Below, piece by piece: positions 16,418 to 23,744 of a DNA stretch of 41,149 nucleotides (the first letter of the stretch is position 1; every line of letters starts with the position of its first letter). The stretch spans positions 1-41,149 of the forward strand of contig JACQGI010000017.1 in assembly GCA_016199625.1 (NCBI GenBank), given 5' to 3'. The notes under the pieces are model-generated. The model was not told where the DNA came from. It did not search any database and worked only from the letters and a program-made list of their open reading frames with translations. Source of the DNA: Acidobacteriota bacterium (lineage in GTDB: Bacteria; Acidobacteriota; Vicinamibacteria; Fen-336). The position numbers and the translations under genes are program-made.

Positions 16418-17605
16418 GTGACCGAGCTCCTCTACCGGGACGACCCCTACCTCCTCGAGTTCGACGCGGCCGTCGTGGCCCGCCGGGAGCACCAGGGCCG
16501 GCCGGCCGTGGTCCTGGACCGCACGGCGTTCTACTGCGAGAGCGGGGGGCAGCCGTGGGACACGGGAACGCTCGGCGCGGCACGGGTCGTCGCGGTGGTC
16601 GAGAATGCCGGCGAGGTCCTCCACGTCCTGGACCGCCCCTGCCCGGCGGAGCGCGTCCAGGGCCGCGTGGACGCCGAGCGCCGCCGCGATCACCGCCAGC
16701 AGCACCACGGCCAGCACCTCCTGTCCCGCGCGTTCGTGGAGGTCGCCCAGGCGCGCACCGTGAGCTTTCACCTCGGCGCCGCGGCTTCCGCCATCGACCT
16801 CGACCGAGAGGTCGGCTCCGACGCGGTGCGAGCCGCGGTGACCCGGGCCAACGAAGTCGTGTGGGAGGCCCGCCCGATCACCGTGCGAACCGTGAGCCGC
16901 CACGAGGCGCAGGCACTCGGCGTCGCCTCGCCCGAGGGAGCTGGCGAAGAGATCCGGCTGGTGGAGGCCCAGGGCTTCGACCTGCAGCCCTGCGGCGGGA
17001 CGCATCCCCGCTGCACCGCAGAGGTCGGAGTGGTGCTCGTGCTCGGCCAGGAGCGCTACAAGGGCGGATCGCGGCTCCGTTTCGTCTGCGGCCACAGGGC
17101 TCTCGCCGCGGTGACCGACCGGGGCCGGGTCCTGGACCGGCTCTGCGTCCAGCTCTCCACGCCCTTCGAGGCCCTCCCCGAGGCGGCGCAGCGCCTCATC
17201 GAGGGCCACGAAGACGCCGACCGCCGCTCCCGCGACCTCCTCGAGCGCGCCCTCGAGGGCGAGGCGCGGCGCCTCCTCGCGACGGCCACCGGCTCCCCGG
17301 CCCTCGTCGCCGCCACGTACGAAGGGTGGCCGGCCGAGGACCTGCGTCTCCTGGCCCAGCAGATCGTGCGGCTCGGGCCGTCGGTCGCCCTCCTGGCGAG
17401 CCGCGGAGAGAAAGTGCACGTGGTCTTCGCCCAGTCCGACGGGCTGCCTCACGACGTCCCGGCCCTCTTGAAGGACGCCGTGGCGCTCCTCGGTGGGCGG
17501 GGCGGCGGGCGCGGCAACCTCGCCCAGGGCGGGGCCGACGACGCCGCCCGCCTCGACGAGGCTCTCGCCCGAGCCGTTGCCGCCGTGCGAGCGAATCCCC
17601 GATGA
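16418..17605 (+). CDS. alanyl-tRNA editing protein AlaX-L type (with DHHA1 domain)
   Basis: The protein has 395 residues, the long AlaX form. The N-terminal beta-barrel has TAFYCESGGQPWDTG, as in the AlaRS editing module. The zinc ligands are H96-x3-H100 (HHGQHLLSRAF) and C192/H196 (QPCGGTHPRCT). The C-terminal third (about 215-395), ending in GGRGGGRGNLAQGGA, is the DHHA1 domain. It would hydrolyse Ser-tRNA(Ala) or Gly-tRNA(Ala) made in error by alanyl-tRNA synthetase. The catalytic class I aminoacylation domain is absent, so it is not alaS. The GTG start is 13 nt after thrC. Its stop overlaps the next gene as ATGA. Confidence 0.92.
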   Translation: MTELLYRDDPYLLEFDAAVVARREHQGRPAVVLDRTAFYCESGGQPWDTGTLGAARVVAVVENAGEVLHVLDRPCPAERVQGRVDAERRRDHRQQHHGQHLLSRAFVEVAQARTVSFHLGAAASAIDLDREVGSDAVRAAVTRANEVVWEARPITVRTVSRHEAQALGVASPEGAGEEIRLVEAQGFDLQPCGGTHPRCTAEVGVVLVLGQERYKGGSRLRFVCGHRALAAVTDRGRVLDRLCVQLSTPFEALPEAAQRLIEGHEDADRRSRDLLERALEGEARRLLATATGSPALVAATYEGWPAEDLRLLAQQIVRLGPSVALLASRGEKVHVVFAQSDGLPHDVPALLKDAVALLGGRGGGRGNLAQGGADDAARLDEALARAVAAVRANPR

Positions 17606-18477
17606 GCCCTTCCCCCGCCGCCGTCACTTACGGGCTGCTCCTGCTGGCCGTCGCGTGCGTCTCCCTGGGCTCGATCCTCATCCGCGGCGCGGCCGCGCCG
17701 CCGCTCACGGTGTCCTTCTATCGGGTGTTCCTGGCGTCGATCGTCCTGGCGCCCTTCGCCCTGCGGCAAGGCCGAACCCGCTGGCCCGCCCTGAGCCTCC
17801 CGCAGAGGCGGATGGTCGTTTTGTGCGGCTTCGCCCTCGCCCTCCACTTCGCTACCTGGATCGCCAGCCTCTCGTACACGTCGGTCGCCGCGTCCGTCCT
17901 CCTGGTGAACACGGCCCCGCTCTTCACCGTGGCCCTCGCGCGGCTCTTCCTCCACGAGACCCCGACGCCCGCGGTCCTGGCGGCGGTCGGCCTCGCCGTC
18001 GGAGGGGCGGGCCTCATCGCCGCCGGCGACTGGTCGGCCGGGCCCGCGCCCCTCTTCGGCGATCTCCTCGCCGTCGCCGGCGCCCTCATGCTGTCCGTTT
18101 ACCACGTGATCGGCCGCGGCCTCCGCGGGGCCCTCCCCCTCGATGCCTACCTGCTGGTCGTCTGGTCCACCGCGGCGGGTGTCCTCGCGGTGCTGGCTCT
18201 GGCGGCCGGCTCGCCGCTCTCCGGCCTCGCTCCGAGGACGTGGGGGCTCCTCCTGGCCCTCGCCCTCATCCCGACCCTCGCCGGCCACGGCCTCGTGAAC
18301 CGTTCGCTCCGCCACCTGCCGGCCCCCGTGGTCGGGCTGTTCCTCCTCGGCGAACCCCTCGGCTCCTCAGTCCTCGCGTACTCCGTCTTCGGCGAGGTCC
18401 CGGGCGCCTGGACGATCGCCGGTGGCGCCGTAGTTCTCGTCGCCCTCGCCCTCGTGGTCCTCGCGGGGGGACGATGA
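17602..18477 (+). CDS. EamA/DMT family inner-membrane transporter
   Basis: The protein has 291 residues with ten predicted hydrophobic helices in two EamA repeats. Repeat 1 has SFYRVFLASIVLAPFALRQ and SLSYTSVAASVLLVNTAPLF; repeat 2 has LIPTLAGHGLVNRSLRHLPA and FLLGEPLGSSVLAYSVFGE. Members export amino acids or other metabolites; the context between thrC/alaX and an asparaginase suggests an amino-acid exporter, which is inference. The ATG at 17602 overlaps the alaX stop and the TGA overlaps the ansA start, so the last three genes are translationally coupled. Confidence 0.9.
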   Translation: MSPSPAAVTYGLLLLAVACVSLGSILIRGAAAPPLTVSFYRVFLASIVLAPFALRQGRTRWPALSLPQRRMVVLCGFALALHFATWIASLSYTSVAASVLLVNTAPLFTVALARLFLHETPTPAVLAAVGLAVGGAGLIAAGDWSAGPAPLFGDLLAVAGALMLSVYHVIGRGLRGALPLDAYLLVVWSTAAGVLAVLALAAGSPLSGLAPRTWGLLLALALIPTLAGHGLVNRSLRHLPAPVVGLFLLGEPLGSSVLAYSVFGEVPGAWTIAGGAVVLVALALVVLAGGR

Positions 18478-19463
18478 CGGACGGGCGCCACGTCCACGTC
18501 CTCTTCACGGGCGGCACGATCTCGATGAAGATCGATCCCGCCACCCACGCAGCGGTCCCGGCCCTCACCGGCGAGGAGATCGTCGCCCGCGTCCAGGGGC
18601 TCAAGAAGGAGGCGCGCCTGATCCTCGAGGACTACGCGCGCCTGCCCGGACCCCACGTCACCCCGGAGTGGATGTGGCAGCTCGCCCAGCACGTCGCCTC
18701 CCTCCTCGCCCGGCCCGACGTCGACGCCGTCGTCGTGACCCACGGCACCGACACCCTTGAGGAGACCGCGTTCCTGCTGGACCTCACCCTCGACACGGAC
18801 AAGCCCGTGGTGTTCTGCGGCGCGATGCGGACGGTCTCCGAGCCCGGTTGGGACGGACCGGCGAACCTCATGGCCGCAGTCCGAGCTGCGGTCCATCCGG
18901 CTTCCCGGGGGCGGGGGGTCCTGGTCACCGTCGGCGAGGAGGTCCACGCGGCCTCCGAGGCGACCAAGTGGCACACCCAGAGCCTCGGTGCCTTCCGCAG
19001 CCCGCGCGGCCCGCTCGGAGTCGTGGACCGCGGCCGGATCGTGTATCACCGGCCTCCCTTCCGCCCGGCGCGCCTGCGCGCCCGGAGCCTCGTGACGCCG
19101 GTGGACCTCCACGTGACGGCCGCCGGTGTGGACGACGGCCTCCTGCGCGCGTCCCTCGCCCGTGGCGCTCGCGGCCTCGTCCTCGAAGCCACGGGCTGCG
19201 GCAACGTGCCCCCGTCCATGATCCCGGGAATCCGATCCGCGCTCGCCTCCGGCGTGCCGGTGGTCCTCGTCTCCCGCTGTGCCGAGGGCCGCGTCTCGGC
19301 GGCCTACGGATACGAAGGGGGCGGGCTGATGCTCCGGGAGCTGGGGGTCGTCTTCTGCCAGGAGCTCCCCGGACAGAAGGCGCGCATCAAGCTCATGGTC
19401 GCCCTCGGCGTGACCACCGACCCCGCCGAGATCCGCCGGCTGTTCGAGGACGAGACCGCGTAG
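18474..19463 (+). CDS. type I/II L-asparaginase, cytoplasmic
   Basis: The protein has 329 residues. Both asparaginase active-site signatures are present: LFTGGTISMK with Thr15, and VVVTHGTDTLEE with Thr92/Asp93, plus a conserved Lys165 (EATKWHTQ). GCGNVPPSMIPGI and PVVLVSRCAEGRVSAAYGYE are typical of the C-terminal domain. It hydrolyses asparagine to aspartate, the precursor of the lysine/threonine pathway. It has no signal peptide. The ATG overlaps the eamA stop (ATGA). No intrinsic terminator follows; the next element is a repeat array. Confidence 0.93.
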   Translation: MTDGRHVHVLFTGGTISMKIDPATHAAVPALTGEEIVARVQGLKKEARLILEDYARLPGPHVTPEWMWQLAQHVASLLARPDVDAVVVTHGTDTLEETAFLLDLTLDTDKPVVFCGAMRTVSEPGWDGPANLMAAVRAAVHPASRGRGVLVTVGEEVHAASEATKWHTQSLGAFRSPRGPLGVVDRGRIVYHRPPFRPARLRARSLVTPVDLHVTAAGVDDGLLRASLARGARGLVLEATGCGNVPPSMIPGIRSALASGVPVVLVSRCAEGRVSAAYGYEGGGLMLRELGVVFCQELPGQKARIKLMVALGVTTDPAEIRRLFEDETA

Positions 19464-19480
19464 GCTCCCCCGCCCCCAGC

Positions 19481-19558
19481 CGTCCGCAGCCCCTCCACAG
19501 CAATTCCACAGCCGACCCGCAGGCTTTCCCACAGCGTTTCCGCAGACCCGTCCACAGG
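19481..19558. repeat. phased 11-12 bp direct-repeat array A
   Basis: Seven degenerate copies run head to tail between the convergent ansA and membrane-protein genes. Read on the + strand they start at 19481 (CGTCCGCAGC), 19492 (CTCCACAGC), 19503 (ATTCCACAGC), 19514 (GACCCGCAGG), 19526 (TTCCCACAGC), 19537 (TTTCCGCAGA) and 19549 (CGTCCACAGG). The period is 11-12 bp, close to one helical turn. On the minus strand the consensus is CTGTGGAANNG. The array ends one base before the stop codon of the neighbouring minus-strand gene. Function is unknown. Confidence 0.88.
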
Positions 19559-19559
19559 C

Positions 19560-21443
19560 TCAGCGAGGGCGCGTGTCGTACAGGCGATAGCTCCCGGCCG
19601 CGGCGGCGAGGGGAAAGCGGGAGAGAAACCCCTCGTCCACCGCGAAGCGCGCGCGCTCGTGGGGCCCGAAGAGGACGAAGTCCACGCCGTAGCGATCGAG
19701 CAGCCTCTCGGCCTCGGCCCCACCGGAATAGATCCGCCCCAGGTCCTCCTCGCGCCCTCCCGCGTCCAGTCCCTGGGACCAGATGTGCCCGGGGTAGCCC
19801 AGGAGCGAACGCCGGCCGCTCAGATAGACGGGGGAATCGTACGTGGGGGCGTGGAGGATCAGGGAGCGCGGCGGCGTCGCCTCGAGGGCTCGCGCGGAGA
19901 ACGCGCGACCCTCGACGTCGAAGAGCCGGTGCGCCGCATGGCCCCTCGCGAGCCGCCACACGTCGAGACCGCCCGAGAGGGTGAGGCTCGCGACCAGCAG
20001 CGTGGCCCCGACGCCCCCGCCCCACCCCCTGCGCGCCATCCGGGCGAGGAGCAGCGCCACGAGCGGCACGGACGCCACGTATCCGTAGATCAGGAACTTG
20101 ACGTTGTCCCAGATCCACGGCGAGAGCTTCAGCAGGTTCGGAACGAGCAACCAGACGAGGAACGGGGCCGTGAACCGGACGAGGCGCGAGGAGCGGCCCC
20201 GTGCGAGAGCCACCGCGAGCAGCGGAAGGAAGAGGCCGGTGTTGGTGAACCAGAACCAGATGGGGTTCCGCCCGCCCCGGTCCCACCCGAAGGCCCACTC
20301 GACGAACGCCCCGGCCCGGACCGCGCTGCCCGCCGCGAGCCAGAGAGCCTGTGGCACGGCGACTGCGAGGGCCGTCGCGAAGAAGGCCGCCCAGGCCCTC
20401 CGATCGGGGAAGAGAAAGGCCAGGCCGACCGCAGCGATCACGAGGACCGTGAAGCTGTGGGCGTGGGCCAGTGGGAGGAGTCCGGCCAGCACCCCGGCAC
20501 CCAGCATGAGCCGCGAGCGCGCCGGCTGCGGCGAGGGCTCCGCCACCGCCCGCCACCAGCACGTCACGATCGCGAGCGCGAGGGGCAGCCCGAGAAGGAA
20601 CGCGCGCTGGGGCACGAGGAGGGTCGTGACGAGGTTCCCCCACCGCAGCTCGCCGCTCCACGTGATCGTGTAGTCGTGGGGCAGGCGATGCAGCAGGCCG
20701 AGGAGCCCGCCGTCCGCGTGTCGAGCTTCCGCGAACAACAGCACGAAGCCCAGCCCACCGGTCAGAAGCGCCAGGGGAACGGCGAGGGCCGCGGCCCGCG
20801 TGTTCCGCGTCGCCCGCAGCGCCCATCGATGGAGGAGCCCCAGGAGCGCGAGGCCCAGGAGCACGTTCTCCGCCAGCAGCGCCTGCGTGAGGTCCGCGCC
20901 CGTGCGGAGGAGCATCGCGGCCACGAAGTCCACCAGGAAGGGGTACGTGAGCCGCACCCCGGCCAGCTCCGGGTGCTCCGGAGGCAGGTTCTCGGCCTTC
21001 GCGAAGCTCGTGATCACCGCCACGTGAAAGGGCAGGTCGCCGACGTTGTGGTCGCTCCCCGTGCTGATCCCGCCGGCGGGATCGTCGTAGCAGACACGGC
21101 CGAACACGCCGAGAACGCAGAGAGCGGCGATTGTGAACAGGACGACATGTCGGAGGACGCGCCGGTGTCCCGCGGCTCGCCGCACGTCCGCGAGGAGCCG
21201 CGCCCGGAGCACGGGGCGCAGGAGCACGGCGGCCAGCGGGACACTCGCGGCGGCCGCCGCGAGGCCGACGGTGCTCGTCGTCAGGCCGAGGACGCACGAG
21301 AGGCCGAACCCGACCAGACCGAACAGGGCCAGGCCCGACGGAATCCCGGCCCAGAGGCGCGCCGGGAGCGGCGCGTCGTCCTCGTAGAAATACGTCGCGG
21401 CGGCGCCGCCCGCGACCCCCCCGAGCAGGACGAGTATCCACAT
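19560..21443 (-). CDS. large polytopic membrane protein, possibly GT-C-like
   Basis: The protein has 627 residues with about 12-13 hydrophobic helices. It carries an early loop GSDHNVGDLPFHVAVITSFA (residues 129-148), reminiscent of the acidic first loop of GT-C glycosyltransferases, then VRLTYPFLVDFVAAMLL. Mid-protein it has WSGELRWGNLVTTLLVPQRA and NVKFLIYGY. The last 110 residues form a soluble domain ending YGVDFVLFGPHERARF and SYRLYDTRPR. It is probably a sugar- or lipid-handling membrane enzyme; specificity is unknown. The ATG at 21443 was preferred to a TTG at 21464 because AAGGTGTGAGCGG precedes it and the TTG lies inside the repeat array. The gene is flanked on both sides by the same phased repeats. 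Confidence 0.7.
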   Translation of the reverse strand: MWILVLLGGVAGGAAATYFYEDDAPLPARLWAGIPSGLALFGLVGFGLSCVLGLTTSTVGLAAAAASVPLAAVLLRPVLRARLLADVRRAAGHRRVLRHVVLFTIAALCVLGVFGRVCYDDPAGGISTGSDHNVGDLPFHVAVITSFAKAENLPPEHPELAGVRLTYPFLVDFVAAMLLRTGADLTQALLAENVLLGLALLGLLHRWALRATRNTRAAALAVPLALLTGGLGFVLLFAEARHADGGLLGLLHRLPHDYTITWSGELRWGNLVTTLLVPQRAFLLGLPLALAIVTCWWRAVAEPSPQPARSRLMLGAGVLAGLLPLAHAHSFTVLVIAAVGLAFLFPDRRAWAAFFATALAVAVPQALWLAAGSAVRAGAFVEWAFGWDRGGRNPIWFWFTNTGLFLPLLAVALARGRSSRLVRFTAPFLVWLLVPNLLKLSPWIWDNVKFLIYGYVASVPLVALLLARMARRGWGGGVGATLLVASLTLSGGLDVWRLARGHAAHRLFDVEGRAFSARALEATPPRSLILHAPTYDSPVYLSGRRSLLGYPGHIWSQGLDAGGREEDLGRIYSGGAEAERLLDRYGVDFVLFGPHERARFAVDEGFLSRFPLAAAAGSYRLYDTRPR

Positions 21444-21455
21444 CCGCTCACACCT

Positions 21456-21510
21456 TTTCCACAAGCGTTCCGCAGGGCGTCCACGGGGGATTCCACAGGT
21501 TTCTCACGAG
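21456..21510. repeat. phased 11-12 bp direct-repeat array B
   Basis: Five copies start at 21456 (TTTCCACAAG), 21467 (GTTCCGCAGG), 21478 (CGTCCACGGG), 21490 (ATTCCACAGG) and 21501 (TTCTCACGAG). Weaker copies may extend leftwards (TATCCACATC at 21435). Unit, period and orientation equal those of array A at the other end of the gene. The array covers the 5' untranslated region and presumptive promoter zone of the minus-strand membrane-protein gene; no -10 box is recognisable there. Confidence 0.85.
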
Positions 21511-21548
21511 CGCCGGTCGCTCCGCTGCCGCTCGGATCCGCCGCGCCC

Positions 21549-22592
21549 TCACGGCAGGTCGTGAGCGGAGGGCAGACCGGGGAGGCCCCGAGCGGCTCGT
21601 GCCGCCCGAAGGATCGCGCGGGCGGTCGCTTCCGCGGCGAGAGCGCCCACCACCAGAGGGTCGGCGGACCGCGTGCCGCACGCCAGGGCGAAGAGGACGT
21701 CTCCGTCCCAGGGCGTGTGCGCCGGAGCCACGGCGCGGGCGACGCCGTCCTGGGCCATCTGGGCGACCTTCGTGACCTCCGGCTTGCCGAGACGGGCGTT
21801 CGCGGCGACGACGCCGATCGTGGTGTTGCCGCCCTCCAGGGGCTGTCCCGGCGCCCGGCCCTCGAGGATCGCGGCCACGGTACCGTGCAGCCTACCGTCC
21901 GCCGCTCGCGCCCCGGCCACGAGACGCCCCGTCGCCGGATCGATCACGTCCCCGAAGGCGTTGACCGCCACGAGGGCCGCCACGACCAGGCCGTCGGGCC
22001 GGCGAACCGCGGCGGTGCCCAGCCCGCATTTCATCGCCCGGGCCATCCCGAACATCTTCCCCACCGTCGCGCCGGCCCCGGCCCCCACGTTGCCCTCGGC
22101 CACGGGCCCGGCGCTCGCCGCGCGCGCGGCCGCGTAACCCGCCGCGGCGTCGGGCCGGAACCGTCCATCGCCCACCGCCAGGTCGAAGAGGATCGCCGCC
22201 GGGACGATGGGCACGCGCAGCGCGCCGACGGCGAACCCGATCCCCTTCTCCTCGAGGAAACGCGCGACGCCCGAAGCGGCCTCCAGGCCGAATGCGCTCC
22301 CTCCGGCGAGCACGACCGCGTGGACGACGTCCACGCGGTTCACGGGGTCGAGGAGGTCCGTCTCCCGCGTCCCCGGCGAGCCTCCCCGCACGTCCACGCC
22401 GCACGTCACACCGGCCTCCGCCAGCACGACGGTGCAGCCCGTGGGCCGTCGCGCGTCGGTGAAGTGACCGACTTTGAGGCCGGGGACGTCGGTCAGGCTC
22501 CCGGCAGAAGGCTCGCCCTCGGGCTCGGTGGCGCGACTCGCGCTCGCCACCAGGCCGGCCGCGAGCGCCCAGGCGAAGTCACGGCGTTCCAT
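21549..22592 (-). CDS. P1/S58 family peptidase (DmpA/NylC-type self-processing N-terminal hydrolase)
   Basis: The protein has 347 residues. The N-terminus MERRDFAWALAAGLVASASR looks like a short Tat-type signal, so the enzyme may be periplasmic. The fold's autocleavage site is visible as Asn256-Thr257 in LEGGNTTIGVVAANARLG; Thr257 becomes the N-terminal nucleophile after processing. Other conserved parts are LTDVPGLKVGHFTD, VVLAGGSAFGLEAASGVARF and AEGNVGAGAGATVGK. Relatives cleave beta-alanyl peptides, D-aminoacyl peptides or nylon oligomers; the substrate here is unknown. The ATG at 22592 lies 10 nt after a -10 box and has no ribosome site. It is divergent from panB; a link to beta-alanine supply for pantothenate is only a speculation. 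Confidence 0.88.
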   Translation of the reverse strand: MERRDFAWALAAGLVASASRATEPEGEPSAGSLTDVPGLKVGHFTDARRPTGCTVVLAEAGVTCGVDVRGGSPGTRETDLLDPVNRVDVVHAVVLAGGSAFGLEAASGVARFLEEKGIGFAVGALRVPIVPAAILFDLAVGDGRFRPDAAAGYAAARAASAGPVAEGNVGAGAGATVGKMFGMARAMKCGLGTAAVRRPDGLVVAALVAVNAFGDVIDPATGRLVAGARAADGRLHGTVAAILEGRAPGQPLEGGNTTIGVVAANARLGKPEVTKVAQMAQDGVARAVAPAHTPWDGDVLFALACGTRSADPLVVGALAAEATARAILRAARAARGLPGLPSAHDLP

Positions 22593-22602
22593 GCGGGCCG
22601 GG

Positions 22603-22608
22603 ATCTTA
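22603..22608 (-). promoter_or_regulatory. -10 box of the P1 peptidase gene
   Basis: TAAGAT on the minus strand lies 10 nt before the ATG, predicting a leader of only a few nucleotides. It is back-to-back with the panB promoter. Confidence 0.4.
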
Positions 22609-22615
22609 TCACCCC

Positions 22616-22824
22616 TTGGCAGACCCGATCCGGCGTGCTACGGTGGAGCTGGCCATCGACCGATCGTCGGCGGTGAGCAAGAGGACGCGAGACCTGCCGA
22701 TCGGCCCGACGCCTGGATCCCGACGGGACCGGGACGGACAGCACGGGCGCTTCCTTCACGCCCCCGGCCCCCTCGAGACCGGATCCGCGCAGCGGGCCGG
22801 CCCGCGTCCCGGAAGGAGCGAGCC
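22616..22824 (+). promoter_or_regulatory. panB promoter and long untranslated leader
   Basis: TTGGCA (22616-22621) and TACGGT (22639-22644) are separated by 17 nt. Transcription from there gives a leader of about 170 nt, the longest in the window. It contains CCGATCG (22660-22666) complementary to CGATCGG (22698-22704) and ends with GGAAGGAGCG as ribosome site. No known riboswitch is recognised and no small ORF is convincing. Confidence 0.45.
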
Positions 22825-23739
22825 ATGAGCGTGAAGCCCGAAGGCGTCGAGCCGGCAGGTGGGAACCGTCCGAAGACGACGGTCCTGACCCTCGCGGAGA
22901 AGAAGCGGCGCGGCGAGTTCATCACGATGCTGACGGCCTACGACTACCCGACCGCGCGGGTGGTCGACGAGGCGGGCATCGACGCGATCCTCGTGGGCGA
23001 CTCCCTGGCGATGGTCGTCCTCGGCCACCCGAACACCCTCTCGGTGACCATGGACGAGATGCTGCACCATGCCCGCGCCGTGAGCCGCGGGGCGCGGCGC
23101 GCCCTCCTGGTGGGCGACATGCCCTTCATGAGCTACCAGTCCGACGCCGCCGAAGCCGTCCGCAACGCCGGGCGCTTTCTCCAGGCGGGCATGGAGGCCG
23201 TCAAGCTCGAGGGCGGGCGCGCGTTCGCCGAGACCGCTCGAGGCATCGTCCGGGCCGGGATCCCCGTGCAAGGGCACATCGGCCTCACGCCGCAGAGCGT
23301 CAACGCCCTCGGTGGGTGGCGCGTCCAGGGGCGATCCGCCGCCGCGGCAAAGGCCCTCGTGGAGGACGCCCTCGGCCTCGAGGACGCTGGCTGCTTCTCC
23401 CTCGTCCTCGAGAGCGTTCCCGAGCGGCTCGCCGCGTACATCACCGAGCGCCTGTCCATCCCGACGATCGGCATCGGTGCCGGAGCCGGCACGAGCGGCC
23501 AGGTCCTGGTGATCCACGATCTGCTCGGCCTCTACGACCGGTTCACGCCCAAGTTCGCCAAGCGCTACGCCGAGCTGGGCGCCGCCATGACGGAAGCCGT
23601 CCGTGCCTACCGTACGGAGGTCGAGGCGGGAACCTTCCCGACGCGCGACCACTCGTACGCCATGCCCGACGAAGAGTGGCAGGCGTTCCTGCAGACCGCC
23701 GGGGGGCGCCTCCCGAAGCGTCTCCCCGGGAGGCGCTGA
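22825..23739 (+). CDS. panB: 3-methyl-2-oxobutanoate hydroxymethyltransferase
   Basis: The protein has 304 residues. The family pattern is continuous: ITMLTAYDYPTARVVDEAGI, GDSLAMVVLGHPNTLSVTMD, then RGARRALLVGDMPFMSYQ, AVKLEGGRAF, the PVQGHIGLTPQSVNALGGWR stretch and IPTIGIGAGAGTSGQVLVIH. It makes ketopantoate from ketoisovalerate and methylene-tetrahydrofolate. The ATG at 22825 is set by GGAAGGAGCG 5-9 nt upstream; the ORF is open further upstream but that part is antisense to the P1 peptidase gene. It is the first gene of panB-panE-panC. Confidence 0.97.
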   Translation: MSVKPEGVEPAGGNRPKTTVLTLAEKKRRGEFITMLTAYDYPTARVVDEAGIDAILVGDSLAMVVLGHPNTLSVTMDEMLHHARAVSRGARRALLVGDMPFMSYQSDAAEAVRNAGRFLQAGMEAVKLEGGRAFAETARGIVRAGIPVQGHIGLTPQSVNALGGWRVQGRSAAAAKALVEDALGLEDAGCFSLVLESVPERLAAYITERLSIPTIGIGAGAGTSGQVLVIHDLLGLYDRFTPKFAKRYAELGAAMTEAVRAYRTEVEAGTFPTRDHSYAMPDEEWQAFLQTAGGRLPKRLPGRR

Positions 23740-23744
23740 CTCTC

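Noticed and set aside
16418-17605. A truncated alanyl-tRNA synthetase
   Set aside because: The protein starts at the editing domain with a proper N-terminus and carries a complete DHHA1 domain; the length matches AlaX-L, and it is coupled to intact neighbours.
19464-21548. CRISPR array or replication origin at the TTCCACAG repeats
   Set aside because: Units are 11-12 bp without unique spacers, so not CRISPR; there are no dnaA/dnaN/gidA genes or AT-rich segment, so not a standard oriC.
19659-22676. A 1005-codon + strand ORF opposite the membrane protein and P1 peptidase
   Set aside because: It is antisense to two well-supported minus-strand genes, has runs of Arg/Glu/Pro/Gly without family motifs, and is expected because GC-rich coding DNA lacks stops in other frames.
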